Origin: Homalodisca vitripennis
Lineage: Eukaryota > Arthropoda > Insecta > Hemiptera > Cicadellidae
Assembly (NCBI RefSeq): GCF_021130785.1
Contig: NW_025778907.1
Location: forward strand, 43,796 to 107,795
Direction of reading: 5' to 3'
Length of the DNA stretch: 64,000 bases
Part shown: piece after piece, positions 37,126 through 49,711 of the stretch
Position numbering within the stretch: position 1 is the first letter of the stretch
How the letters are laid out: every line of letters starts with the position of its first letter
Translations under genes and position numbers: made by a program
Notes under the pieces: generated by a model
What the model was told of the DNA's origin: nothing
Seen by the model: the letters and a program-made list of their open reading frames with translations, nothing else
Databases searched by the model: none

Positions 37126-38055
37126 TATGAGGAGAGTACTCCAATAAATAATATATAAAAATATTCATCAAGTAAGTAATGACAATTATTTTAGTCGTGA
37201 ATGCTGATTCTTTGAAATCAAATAAATATGTAGAAGAGTATGGCTGATCACGAATAAATATTTATTTATCTTCTTGTAGTAATAAGGTTTTTTATTTATG
37301 CTCCAAAGGGTAAGACCCAGAGGCTAACAGGTTCTAAAAGATGGAGGCATTTAGATACCAAGAACTTGTAGATGTTAGAAAAGTGTAGAGGCCAAAACTT
37401 CATTAAAGTAATAAATTCATTACATACGATTATTTACAGAGGTTTCGAATTCCTATAAACAGAAAACTAGAACATGATGAAATTCTCAACGAATTGGAAG
37501 CGTCAAATTTGACATATTTCCTGTATTGTTCTAAAGTTCTTGTATTGACACTTGATACCAGAAAATTTCACTCGAAAGGTCGGAGACCGGTTTCCTATCG
37601 ATTCAGACTGATCATAAATTTCAACATCAGCTTTTTAGGAGTTCAGAAGCTAAATTTAAAATTATAGAATATTTCTTGATCAAAGATTCATAGGACACCT
37701 GAAAAACTCTCCCGCATAACGAAATAATGTAAAATACAACTTCACCCTATGCATATAAGTTTTAAAAGATGAACACTCCATGCAAGCATTCCAATTGAGA
37801 GGTTTGACCCAATTGGCCAATTTCCCAAAAATATGAGGTATAAAGTTTAATCCGGTAATTATAAGTTCAAGAAATACACATAGAGAGGTAATGTATAATT
37901 TACTGATCAATTCAATATGTACTTCTTTTATTTAAATGAATATTATTAACCCGACGTCCGAAATTCACAAAGCCTAATGCTCGATATTGAAACGAATAAT
38001 GTTATAGGTAAAGTATTTTTATGGAAAGAGCTGTTGTTTGCTCTCTTAGGACAAG
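37126..38055. other. AT-rich DNA, nothing recognised
   Basis: No recognisable feature up to the truncated start of the LINE. The minus ORF 37680-37910 has no motif. Confidence 0.45.
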
Positions 38056-38062
38056 GAGCTGA

Positions 38063-39720
38063 GTAATTAAGCGATAGCGACTATAGACTGGATGCGACAT
38101 TTACGTTACGTACGGTGACAGAACTGGACATAATACGGCACGTGACAAATTTACGTGGAGGCTCTGCCCCGGGTCATGATGGCGTTTCTGCACGGGTCCT
38201 CATGGACAATTAAGCACTTTTATGAAACCACTGCTATACCTGATCGATTTAAGTATTACCCAGGGAATATTCCCTGATAATTTTAAGTTAGCTAAAGTGT
38301 ACCCTTTGCACAAGTCAAACAGCTTTACTGATAAAAACAACTTTCGTCCGATATCCCTCTTGAGTGTCTTTGCTAAGGTACTGGAGAAGGTAGTTAAGGA
38401 ACAGCTTGTACACTTTCTCCAGGCAAACAATGTGCTTTCTCAGTGTAAGTATGGGTTTAGAGACGATAGGAGTATTTCGGATGCATTGTTTGATTTAAAT
38501 AAAGAATTAAATAATGCAATCTCAGAAAACAAAAAAAATCAATGCTAATCTTTTTAGACCTCAAAAAAAGCCTTTGACTCTTTTGATAGAAATAAGTTAA
38601 TGAATAAATTAGAACAATTAGGCGTTAGGGGCATCGCCCTTACTTGGTTCCAAAGTTATTTTACCAATAGAAAACAATATGTCTCAATTTGTAATGTTAG
38701 TAGCGATGCAATTAATGTAGACTACTGTGTAGTTCAAGGGAGTACTCTTGGGCCAATTCTGTTCTTATTATATATAAACAATATTGCCAAGCTAAATTTA
38801 AACGGGGAAAAATAACATTATTTGCCGACGACACACTTATTTTTCTGAAAGGAAATATATGGGCGGATGTGAGAGGAGAAGCATTAAGTGATTTAATGTT
38901 ACTGAAAAAGTGGTTTGATCAGAATGTCCTTTCCTTAAATATAACTAAAACAAAATTTATGCCAATCTCTTTAAATCCTCAGTCGGATTATGTCTTAGAA
39001 AATCTGATCATACATAATTGTGGAAATCATAGCAACAGTACCTGTAATTGCGAAGCAATCGAAAAAATAAACTCGTATAAATATCTTGGCGTTATTATAG
39101 ATTTCCGTTTGAAATGGTCAGATCATATTGAATATCTCAAACAAAAGACCCGAAAGTATATCTTTGCCCTAAAGAACCTTAGGGATATTCTTGCTGTTCA
39201 AGAAATGAAAATGGTATATTATGCATACGTGCAATCTCTTTTTGCATTTGGGATAATTTCTTGGGGGGCAGCTTATAAATCAAATCTTGATCCTCTGTTT
39301 ACGGTTCAGAAATCAATTTGGAAAGTAGCTTTCAAAAAATGTCATAGATTTTCAACATCCATTTTATTTCATGAAACTAAAATTTTTACAATAAGACAAT
39401 TTTTTATAAAATTTCTTTTAATACACATGTATAAAAATTTAGATAATTTATTTGAAAGAACTCAACACACCTATAACACACGTTATTCTAGATCAACAGG
39501 AATTCTACCACTGCAATTAACTAAATCTTATTCAAACACCAACTCATACTATCTAGCTCACGTGCTTTTCATTAATGTAAGTAAACAGTTTCCTAATTTT
39601 AGTTTTTTCAATGAAATTTCTACAATTATCTTTAAAAGGAAAGTTAACCAGTGGATATTATCATTGTCTATTGAGGAGGCCGAGGCAGTGTTGTCTACGA
39701 ACTACAGGCGGACAGTTTGA
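38063..39720 (+). pseudogene. LINE reverse transcriptase and C-terminal domain, four frame breaks
   Basis: Segments in order: TELDIIRHVTNLRGG and PGHDGV (38112-38195). Then a frame break near 38212. Next NFRPISLLSVFAKVLEK (38339-38390) and KYGFRDDRS. A break follows at the A8 run (38531-38538), then LIFLDL. Another break at the A7 run (38563-38569), then AFDSFDR, with GSTLGPILFLLYINN at 38740-38785. After a break at the A5 run (38806-38810) comes LFADDTLIF, with catalytic FADD at 38818-38832. A long intact frame then runs to the TGA at 39718-39720, with YLGVIID, KTRKYIFALKNLRDIL, YNTRYSRS. RT would copy its own RNA at the nicked target. All core RT motifs are still legible, so the insertion is young or the breaks are partly sequencing errors. 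Confidence 0.88.
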
Positions 39721-40235
39721 CATGTGAAACAGCCACCACTCCTATCCCATCATTATTCATTATCACTGCCCCATTATAATCTGCGGTGACCCTGCTTATT
39801 ACCCTTGTTGCTAATATGTAAATGTTTTTAAAATTAATAATATTCAATTCTTTAAAACAGGTACATATTAAAATTACACGGTTTTTTCCTTTTAATATAT
39901 TCATTCCAGATTCACGTGTGTATGTGGTATATAATAGTGTATTATTTTGTATTATATTTTATATTCATTTTTTTTATGTATATCCAGTCCGTTATTTCTT
40001 CAGGCGTGAGCAACTCGAGTCTGCGCACAGGCATCATAGCCCATGCAGGCTCATTTCCCGAGGACAATGTTTTATACATGATGTTTTTTTTATGATGTTT
40101 ATTTTATGATGATTATTTCTTATGATATTTATTCTTTGTTCTCATTTCAAACTCCGTTCGGTAATGTAATAAAAATTTTTTAGAAGTTAATTGTACAGTT
40201 TGGATTGTAATATTGTACATATATTTGGGAAATAA

Positions 40236-40270
40236 AATCAATTCATTCATTCATCATTCATTCATTCAAT
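40236..40270. repeat. (ATTC)n tail of the LINE
   Basis: CAATTCATTCATTCATC then ATTCATTCATTCAATT. It sits directly after the AATAAA-containing 3' end and is interpreted as the reverse-transcription tail rather than an independent microsatellite. Confidence 0.85.
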
Positions 40271-41155
40271 TACACTTAGTATTAAAAGGACCTTTGCGTT
40301 ACTCCCGGGAGTGACAGGATATTCTGGATGAGTAAGATTTGTGAGAGGGGCCGTCTGCTGTTGATGTCAAATAGGAACAATTTTTAGCATTAATCTCATT
40401 TATATCTCCTTGGAAGAAGGAGGTGCCAGATCTATAACAACCTCTCCAGTCAAAGCGGGTATGGATGGCACACCCTTATATCTAGACTAGCAACTTTAAC
40501 ACTTATAAACCCATCAACTCCAACAATCATCCCCCCCATTAGACTAGACATGTGGATCTACACTTTTATTTTGAGAATAAAGCGTAGTAATATAAACTGT
40601 AATCTATTCTTTTTATCATATTTATTTATTATTATTTAATTAGTCGTTAATATTTCACCAGGAAATGAAGTTGATTCCATTCATGTTTTGTAAAATACGT
40701 AAATTTGCCCGATGATGACCAAGCAATCAGTTTAAAATAACTTATTAATTGAATAACTCTTAATTAATTAATAATTCTTAATTATTTGAATACAGTAATG
40801 TAGTATTAACGTAAGAATAAGAATAATTTGTTTGTATTATTTACGAATGGTTAATGTTTACTGGTAATAGCAACTCTGTGAGCAAAACGAAACAAAAGTT
40901 TTGAATGGCTTGTGAACAAAACAACAATCTCAGAGAATAAACTTCTGTGAAAACAGGGTTGCCAATTTCCCGCGTAAGCGGGAGTGGAAACCCAGTTTGT
41001 GACAATCAAATAGAAGCTGATATGTGACTTTCGCTTATGAGAACAATTCGGTTTTCCTCATAAAATTTACTTTATACCCTGCCCTGAAATAAAACTGTCA
41101 TTTTTAGGATTATTATTAATATTTGAGTTAAATTTTATAGAAGCTAATAACACAA

Positions 41156-42103
41156 TCTATATATATAAAAGAAAGTCGTGTTAGTTACACTATTTATAAC
41201 TCAAGAACGGCTGAACCGATTTGGCTGAAAATTGGTAGGGAGGTAGCTAAGGACAGGGAAAAGGACATAGGATACTTTTTATCCCGTTCCCGATTCAGGA
41301 TTCCGCCCCACTGGTCTCTAAAAGTTACGGAAATACCCGTAAGAAATGCATTGCAGCAAACATATGTTATTAAGTGAAAGAGCCTGTTCAAATTTAATCA
41401 GCTGTTCTTTGTAAACATATATAATGCGACAAACAAATATGTTTATATAATTTAATTACGATTTTAAATTTCTTTACATTTATAGTTTGAAAGCATAAAG
41501 TAAGCTTAAGAGAATCAGCAAATTTTGTTTCAATAAAATAAAAACCAAACGCAATTTCGTTTAACATCTGGAGCTCATAATCATTAGACTGTAATAATAT
41601 GTACCTAATATATGCCTATTTTCGTTTCAAAATTACATTGAGCACCATCATTTATTACATCGTATGTGTGCAAATGAATTTGACTTTTGACTCCTGTCCA
41701 CGCTGGGCTAATATAGTTCAATTGTATACAAAAATCATAGAATATTAGAGAAAAATTCCAGTTATTTCACAAGTGCATATTGAGACTGTTTTAAAATTTA
41801 AATCTTAAATAGTTCATGAGCTTGGAGTATCTTTCAGTGACTATTTATCTCAGAAGGGTAATAAGGACGTTCAAAAGAAATATGCCCCCTATGTCCCAAT
41901 TTTTCTGCAGGAAATCGCTTGCGAAGCCGTGGGTATCTGGTTGTAATTGGTATTTTATTGAAAATCAAGAGTTTTCGTTATAAAATACTACGAATGTATT
42001 GACGACCTAGCTGTTACCCGTGGCTAATCGCGCATAATTGCTTTTACTAAGTAATATAAGGACTTTTTTAAAGATTGTGTGCGAAGCCGCGGGTAACAGC
42101 TAG
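41156..42103 (+). mobile_element. non-autonomous Helitron, 948 bp, with paralogous empty site
   Basis: The 5' end is A|TCTATATATATAAAAG and the 3' end is GCCGCGGGTAACAGCTAG|T, matching Helitron rules: TC start, CTRR end, insertion between A and T, no target duplication. The empty site is preserved in copy II (AACACAATACATTATAAATC at about 23140). Internal sequence GGCTGAACCGATTTGGCTGA (from 41210) is characteristic of a widespread insect Helitron group. Just inside the 3' end, 42009-42028 (CTAGCTGTTACCCGTGGCT) is an inverted copy of the terminus, and GCGAAGCCGTGGGTA at about 41922 is another terminus-like stretch. There is no Rep/helicase ORF; the minus-strand ORF 41194-41391 is a by-product. 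Confidence 0.93.
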
Positions 42104-42839
42104 TACATCATAAATCCTCTTATAAATACGTAGGGAACATTAACTGTATACAAACGCCGCAATGCGGTTTTCTATAACCTAATGAAGAGCAACTACACAT
42201 ATTCAATCAATAGAAAATGTGTTAGAATACAGACTTGCTGTTTAGTACGTAAGGTTCCAAATCCAAAACCAATTTACCTTTTAATATATTATAGTATGTA
42301 ATCTTAAACAGAACTTATAAGAACGAAATATTATAAAACGTACGGAAATAAGCTTGTGAGATATGACGGATTATATTACAAATTATGCATTACTCTCATT
42401 ATTTCAGCTACAAGTAAGGAAAAACAAGCATCAAAAAATCTGTTTGAGGAAAGATGTGAATACACATTCCACGGAAAGTCTACAAATCAAACATGCGGTT
42501 TTCCTCATCGCTGAATAAACAAATTTGTGATTTTTTTCTGTACTTTTCAAACTATGTTACAGTACCATGCAAACAGTATATAAATAAATAATTTTAATAA
42601 GGTAAATATTGTCATTAAAGACTGACTGTGTTTAAAATAAAAAGGTATTGCAAAGAGTTATGAATAATTGTATTGAAGAGCAGTATTAGTATACTCGTAA
42701 TTTATTGTAGTTATAATTGCAGTAATTTTTTGAAGGCTCTTGATTATAATATGGTCTAATGTTTAAGCCTTCTGATTTCTTACATAAATACAAAATTGCC
42801 TTTTATCCACCACTAATATTATTAAATTACAGAACTCAT

Positions 42840-43029
42840 AAACCCAAGTGGTTAAATATCAAATCAACTTTCAACACCAATAGAAATGTAGTATGGTGTT
42901 CCTCAAGGCTCCACCCTCAGTCCCACTATATTCTTGGTCTATGTCAATGAAAAAGTGTCAATAATACTGCAAGGGAGACTTGTGCAGTATGCTGATGACA
43001 TAAATCTCTGTTTCATTGGAAATTCAAAA
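42840..43029 (+). pseudogene. captured non-LTR reverse transcriptase fragment in copy III
   Basis: Paralog of 23905-24090. The frame from 42895 reads GVPQGSTLSPTIFLVYVNEK and then QYADDINLCF. It keeps the canonical GVPQGS that has become GLPQGS in copy II. The ORF at 42759-42950 reads a different frame and is not meaningful. Confidence 0.8.
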
Positions 43030-44439
43030 TAAAATTTTGGGGAAATAGAATAATTCGTAACGGTGAATACAAAGATAATAATTTCTGTTTATTAGAGAGG
43101 TCTCCCACGTTCCATCCTTCCATCCTTATCCATCGAAAACTAAACAGAGTGGAAACTCACGCTGTATTTGACGGGCAAAATTCTTAAATCGATTAAATTA
43201 CCCGATTACCAACGAAAATTAAATACTGTACAGTTTTATTAGTCCACATTTTTAAAATTATTTGGAGGCATAAACGCGGCTTGTCTTATACAGACATGAC
43301 AAAGTCCCCATATTAATTATATTTAAGAATCGTCCAGAAAGAATTAGTTTTGCCATGTTTGCTCCCCTTTAGTTTCGATCTCGACCGGTCCCTTTTCGGC
43401 ATCTAGAAGTTGTTCCTAGTGTGGAGCACCTAGAATCCCAACCGTAATGTTTTGTTACTGAGATCACAGTCAACAATGTTACTATAGTTCAGAGTGTTAC
43501 TCGCATAGTCTATAGGTATTTCCTAGAATTCTGATTCGCCATATTCAATACTTTAGCAATGTGGTAACACCAAACTAACGATGACAAACACCATCAATCA
43601 CCAAGAGAATTCAATACAAATTCCTTTCCTCTAACTGATGCGGTTGAGGCTGGATTTCCAACGGCTAAAAATTTGGGCTCATATAGTCGGTCCGCATTAA
43701 GAGGATATTTTATGACAAATATAAACCACAATTTCCATCGAATTCCGTGGAAAGCTTTTTTATAATTTTGTCAGGAAGTCATTGGGAGTAAAACCTTTAC
43801 CATATTGTTTTTCAAGTCTTTTTATAGGTAATATAGTATAGAAGTCCTACTCTTTTTAAAAACTTTTTCAATATTATAAGTAAGACTGAGTATCAATAGT
43901 TATGTAATATTACCCTGATATGTTATTAGATATTGCCATTTTGTGATTTAATTCACATTAAATATAATTTGTAAATATGTTATCCTAAATTCCCAAATTC
44001 ACAATAATAAGTGTACACTTTAAACATTCTAATTTTACACGGTACTCAAAATGTATTTTACTCTAATCCAAACAAAAATCGTGTAAGTAAGATTTAGAGA
44101 AATAAGAAGGTCAAAATGGAATCCTGCACAGGTTCTTTTAATAGAGTGAAATAGCTACCTTAATTTAACAAGTACTTCCATTAAGTACTTACCGTATATA
44201 CATATAGTAATAGTATTCTTGATATAGGTTTTGTTACATTGTTTAAGTTAAATAATCACATAATTACGCATCTAGCCGCTCTTCTTTATGTAAAGTAGTA
44301 AAACATATCTATATAGAGCATAATTAGGTATTTGAAAGGAACGTGATTAAAAGATAAGAGATAGAGAATTTAGGTTAAGTAAATCCATTAAACCATGACT
44401 TCAATCAGTACTCAGTGAAACAACAGAGAAGAAAGAAAC

Positions 44440-45130
44440 ACTACAAAATAATTTGTCGGATATTTGACACCTTCGCCGTCCCATCCATCGTCCTTTTTGA
44501 GACTTGAGGTTGATACTGCCGAGTAAAAAAACTTCAAAATAAGTTGTCGGCTACTTAACACGTTCACCGTCCCATCCATCGTTCTTCTCGAGACTTGAGG
44601 TTGATACTGTCGAGTACAAAAACTGCAAAATAAGTTGTCGGCTACTTGACACGTTCACCGTCCCTTCCATCGTTCTTCTTGATACTTGAGCTTGCTATTT
44701 TCTAGTAGAAAAACTGCAAAATAAGTTGTCGGCTACTTAACACGTTCACCGTCCCATCCATCGTTCTTCTCGAGACTTGAGGTTGATACTGTCGAGTACA
44801 AAAACTGCAAAATAAGTTGTCGGCTACTTGACACGTTCACCGTCCCTTCCATCGTTCTTCTTGATACTTGAGCTTGCTATTTTCTAGTACAAAAACTGCA
44901 AAATAAGTTGTCGGCTACTTGACACGTTCACCGTCCCATCCATCGTTCTTCTCGAGACTTGAGGTTGATACTGTCTAATACAAAAACTGCAAAATAAGTT
45001 GTCGGCTACTTGACACGTTCACCGTCCCTTCCATCGTTCTTCTTGATACTTGAGCTTGCTATTTTCTAGTAGAAAAACTGCAAAATAAGTTGTCGGCTAC
45101 TTGACACGTTCACCGTCCCATCCATCGCTT
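44440..45130 (+). repeat. 91-bp minisatellite with 182-bp higher-order structure, about 8 units
   Basis: TAAGTTG recurs at 44540, 44631, 44722, 44813, 44904, 44995 and 45086, all 91 bp apart. Units alternate between type A (CGAGACTTGAGGTTGATACT) and type B (TGATACTTGAGCTTGCTATT, then TTCTAGTA). The array is therefore three A-B dimers of 182 bp, with older units on both sides. The upstream unit at 44449 is more diverged. Confidence 0.95.
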
Positions 45131-48100
45131 TTTAAACTTGAGATTGCTACAGTCTAGTACTAATATTACGTATAAGCTACTTGACATCGCAGCGCCAGAT
45201 TTCAGATACTGCATTTTAAGGAAGGTAAACTGGAGCTGAAATCAGCAATCACGTTAATTGTATGTCTTAAAATTACGGGATCAGTGGGCAAAGAGAAACT
45301 GCGGAGCAGCTGTACTACGAGAAACACTGCATAGTTGCCGGATAAACACTTAATCCCAATTGTTAAACTCGTGAATGGATTTAATAAATTGAGATGGAAT
45401 ATATGGTTTAGTACGAGTAAACCAGGCATCAGGTGGAATCCGCAATTATGTCGAGTGGGTCTATTAAATTAGCCCTGGCCAACTAATTACCCTGATTACC
45501 TATGTCTGGCAACATACCAGTCTCGTCATATGCCAATAAGCCAGACTGTACATCATCTCCATAACACTCGTAAATTAGGGAACTCTTTCAGAGTAACCAA
45601 CTAGCAAGGCAATATAGAACTTTATATTCAATAAAAATAAATCAATTGGATTATGTGAAGAGTATGTTTTTTACTGACAGGGGGAGCTTGTAGAATAATT
45701 GCCAATCATCCAGACCGTCTTCTATGATACAATAATTGTTTGTTATATTCTGTTATTGACGATGACAGGATTAAAAGAATTTTTGAAAGATTTCGGACAC
45801 TTTCCATCCTTATACGTTACAAAGCCATAAAACATGGTTTTGAGGATTAAAATCTATTCTCTTAGTCTAAGGAGAAAACAATATTACATAAAGAAATAAA
45901 AAAAGAAAAGGGTTCTAACATACCCGAAAAATTGCTACGAAATTAAAATTCAAGTTTTGGCTACTTATTAATAAATAAAAAACGATGAATATTTGGAAAA
46001 ATGAAGAGCGCCCAAGTAATCAAAAAGTTTGCTTACTCAAGTTTTAAAGATAACCAAAAAAAGAGTCAAAATATAATATCTTATTTAAATTAAAGTTTAC
46101 CTTAGTTAGATTATTTATGCGTTTATTACATGTAAATTAAACTATCTACAAACAATTACGCACAGTTTTCATGCTGGTAACAAACTGCATTTATTAAACT
46201 CTTTAAATGTTAGAATATTTATTTACAATATTACACAGTCCGAATCTGCAATAAGATGAAAGCAAATTAGTTGTAACACACATCTGGTAATATTTAAATA
46301 AAATATGTCAATGTAATAAACATTTTATTCACATGATTATAAAATTGTATACCCAAACATCAATACAAAAGTAACTGAATACCTTGTATAAATCCTTGGA
46401 CCCATTAAAAATTTAAAGAGTTATACTCAAAAAATAATCCAGTGCATAACTTGAATAGTTTTGGACTTCATACAAAATGAGTTAAGAGTTCTGAATGGAT
46501 CGAAATAATATCGCGGTGCAATAATAAGTCATTATTTTAGATTTGTAAGCGTTTAAAAACAGAACATTTTACGAAACTTCAATCTGAATCAATATAATTT
46601 ATCTATACTATCATCTGCACTTTTAAATGATGCATGAAAGTTCATTTCAGACAAGAATGAGTTCTACTATTGTGGAGATGTAAAATACCCTTTTCCGTTA
46701 TGACGCCTCTTGGTCTATCTGACCACAGAACACCTCGAAAACGAAACTAACTCTAGGCTTTAAATCTTGCATGCAAACTTAGCTAAGCCTGTTACGTGAC
46801 ACGTGGTGTAGCGAACTCCTACTATGTCAGACGTACATGGTTTAGGATCAACTACGCCTGCTGTTTGTAGGAGGATTATTCATGCAGGATATTGTATTGA
46901 CAGGCAGTGTATCAGGCTCAGGGTGACATCCTACAAGTTACAGTGGCTCATGGTGTGTTAGTGTATCTTGTGTATAGGCCGATGGCTTGTTACGGATATC
47001 TACAAGTGACACAGATCCTACATCGTCTTGTACTTGATGGTTGATAAAATTACATGAAATAAAGTATATTTGACAATGTATTAGTTCTCTTATACAAGCT
47101 ACCAAATCTAAAGTCTAATTGTAGCTACTCAAATAATAAATAAAGGCCGATGGATATTAATTTGGAAACAGTCAGAACGGCTCGAGTGATCTATCGAATC
47201 AAAAAGTTAGCTTACATAAGTTTGAAAGATAATCACGAACTAACGAGTCGAAATAAGATAACTTTTATTATTTTAAAATTTAGCTTAGTTTCTTTCTGCG
47301 TTTTATACGTGTAAATTAAACTATTTACAATCAATAACGCACAGTTTTCATGCCGGTAACAAAAAAATGTACCGTTTCTTGGTACTTACTAACCAAACTT
47401 TTTTACTCATTACACGTCAGAATGTAGATTTACAAAATTAAAACATTCAAGGTCTACAGCGAAATAAAAGAAAATGATTTCAAACGCCCTCCCGGAAAAG
47501 AAATAAATTGAATATGTCAATGTGATAAACATTTTCATTCATATAATTAGAAAATTGTATACTCAGACATTAGTACACATGTAACTAACTACCTTGTATA
47601 AAATTCATTCTTAATCAGATCATAAGTTTAAAAGTTATGATTGTTATAAATTCAACTTAAAAGTAGGTTTTCTTTACAGGTAGATTTCCGAAATCGAATG
47701 CGATCTTTCTAAGTCAATGCTTTTTATTTGTGAAAACCTGATTATGTGACTTAAAATTTAAATATTCGATGCGTACATTAAGTTTATGGTCATGGCCATA
47801 CAAAACTTTTAATTATCTAATAAAAAAATATTATCCCAAAATAGTAAGTGGTCAATTCTGAGAAATAAGCAAGGTATATATTCTGTACAGTATATTACAC
47901 CATGTACAGTTATAAAACAGCGCAGTCATGTAAGTACAGTGCTCGGTGTGACAGGAACAATTCCGTTTACATAAAAGTCTTCTTTTCATTTCAGCAGGTT
48001 CTCGCTTTGAATGTCCTTCAGACTGATCTACATGAGTACTTAAAACATTTGGTCTCGTTTTGCAGATAAAATTGTTCACGGAACTATTATTTTGCATCAA

Positions 48101-49285
48101 TTTATGAAGTTCATAGCTCTTCTTCACCGAGATTAGACAGTTGAAAGGAGGTCTAGCAAATAAATTGCTATTTGTAAGTGAAAAATTATCATGATCACTA
48201 GAGAGTCCAGTGCATGTGTGTTCGATGTCCCGCAGAGGTTCGAGACATATCGAGATATGTAATTCCAATGTCAATTAAAAGAACGCGTAGCTTGTGCCTT
48301 TCTTTCACTTTCTGGTTTTTACCGTACATAACTCCCACCTCTTCCATATATTCCCATGTATTTATTTATAGTTGCTAGAAAATTGTTATTTTTCATACCA
48401 AAGATTATTTTTAAACTTCAGTCATAATTATTAGAGACTGATTAAGAGTAATTTCGGGATTTTTATGATGATTCAAGCTCTGTGAATATTTAAGAAAACC
48501 AAATTTAAGAGAAGGTGGCGCTGTACGTTTTTACAAGTTAAAAATAAAACACCTAACCTGCTAAAGCTGTAAGGTATCTTCAAGGTAGAGACAAGAAATT
48601 TGCCGATTATTAGTCCATTAAACTATTCAGCATCTTGAGGAGCTATTAGTAGTATATTGTTTAGTATAAACTGGAGTATACAAAAGATTTTTGCTGTCTT
48701 TGTACCTGATTCTTCACAGTAAAATTCCACAAAAGGAACGACATTAAACTTCTTATATGAAACAAAAAGTTCCAATAATAAAACATTTTAAAAACTCCTG
48801 GAACTCACTTAAGAAGATTCTATCCTGCCACAAATAGTGAGAAGCCATACAATGGTAGCTGACGTTTTCTGTTTATTATCAGTTTCCGGGAAAGATTAGG
48901 AACGTAACTACACGTAAATCCTGGGATTATCCCTCACTGGCGGAACCCATAGAAACATTAGGAATAATGAATTACAAAATACCATTACTAATAATCTATG
49001 AAGTAAACATGTATTCTTCATACAGTTTCGATATTAGAGACACCCTGACTACCAAATATCTGATATATCTCTATTCACTAGAGTTATCTAGTGAAGAGGT
49101 ATTCTCACTGTCTCATCAACTTTGAGGGGATTTTAGCAAGGGTTTTAAAATTATAAGTATCCATAAGTGGTCTAAAATCCATTAACATTTCAAAATACAG
49201 TTTATATAAAAGTATTTAAAATTGTAAGTATTTAATTCTGTTTTGAACTATATAGTATAATTCGTAGAAGTACTCTAAACACTAA

Positions 49286-49711
49286 ATGAAACTCTTGAAA
49301 CCCTTGGGAAATGTTTATCTATATATAACATATATAGGTAAAAAGAAATGTTGCTGTCGTAAAAAGTCTTATGGAAGGGAAATACCCATAACAAAGCTTC
49401 GTTACATTAGAGCACGTAAACTACAGTGCCCTTCAAAACACGTTCCCCAGCGAGACCAGTGCAGGCTTTGTTATGCAACTGACCGCAGCTTTGTTGCTGT
49501 CGCAAACTTCAAGAATAATACATACGAAACTGGGCTCTTTGTATATGTCAATTTTGATATAAACAAACCACGGTTTTACGTTTCTATCACTATAGATGTA
49601 TTGCTATTATATATAATTATGTTAACAGAATTTGGATTTTTTTATTTACGGCAATTGCCTCCAGAACAGAATAGTAAAATAATATATTTAACTCAGATAT
49701 ATCTAGCATAG
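49286..49711 (+). pseudogene. 141-codon ORF in block S7 of copy III, frame not kept in paralogs
   Basis: The frame contains a Cys/basic stretch (KKKCCCRKK), then PSKHVPQRDQCRLCYATDR, then NNTYETGLFV. Paralogs at 31570-31800 and 61490-61700 encode the same words in pieces: one has a stop after ARKL and an extra C in the CCCC run at the HVP position, the other an extra base at CCAGTGCCAGG. So only this copy is open. H.P..C..C, then Y, loosely recalls the C-terminal cysteine-rich finger of piggyBac transposases, but the later cysteines are absent. I treat it as a decayed fragment of unknown origin. Confidence 0.3.

Larger units (their letters stand above)
38063..40270 (+). mobile_element. 5'-truncated CR1/L2-like LINE with ATTC-repeat tail
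   Basis: It starts inside the RT fingers, ends with a 550-bp 3' UTR and a (ATTC)n tail at 40236-40266, and lies in the spacer between two composite copies. Endonuclease and ORF1 are missing, as expected for a 5' truncation during reverse transcription. The UTR includes AATAAAATCAATTC just before the tail. The 3' UTR block 40005-40060 (GAGTCTGCGC, GCCCATGCAGGCTCAT) is shared with the relic at 6440-6480. I did not find target duplications because the 5' junction is not sharply visible. Confidence 0.85.

Noticed and set aside
38200..38430. 76-codon minus-strand ORF
   Set aside because: Shadow of the LINE reverse transcriptase on the plus strand.
41194..41391. 65-codon ORF near the Helitron 5' end
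   Set aside because: It is the reverse complement of the conserved noncoding Helitron terminus and not a Rep/helicase fragment.
47852..48274. 140-codon minus-strand ORF in block S7
   Set aside because: The paralogs at 30150-30560 and 59965-60400 have one-base indels and stops in this frame. Substitutions are spread over all codon positions, so it is not a conserved gene.
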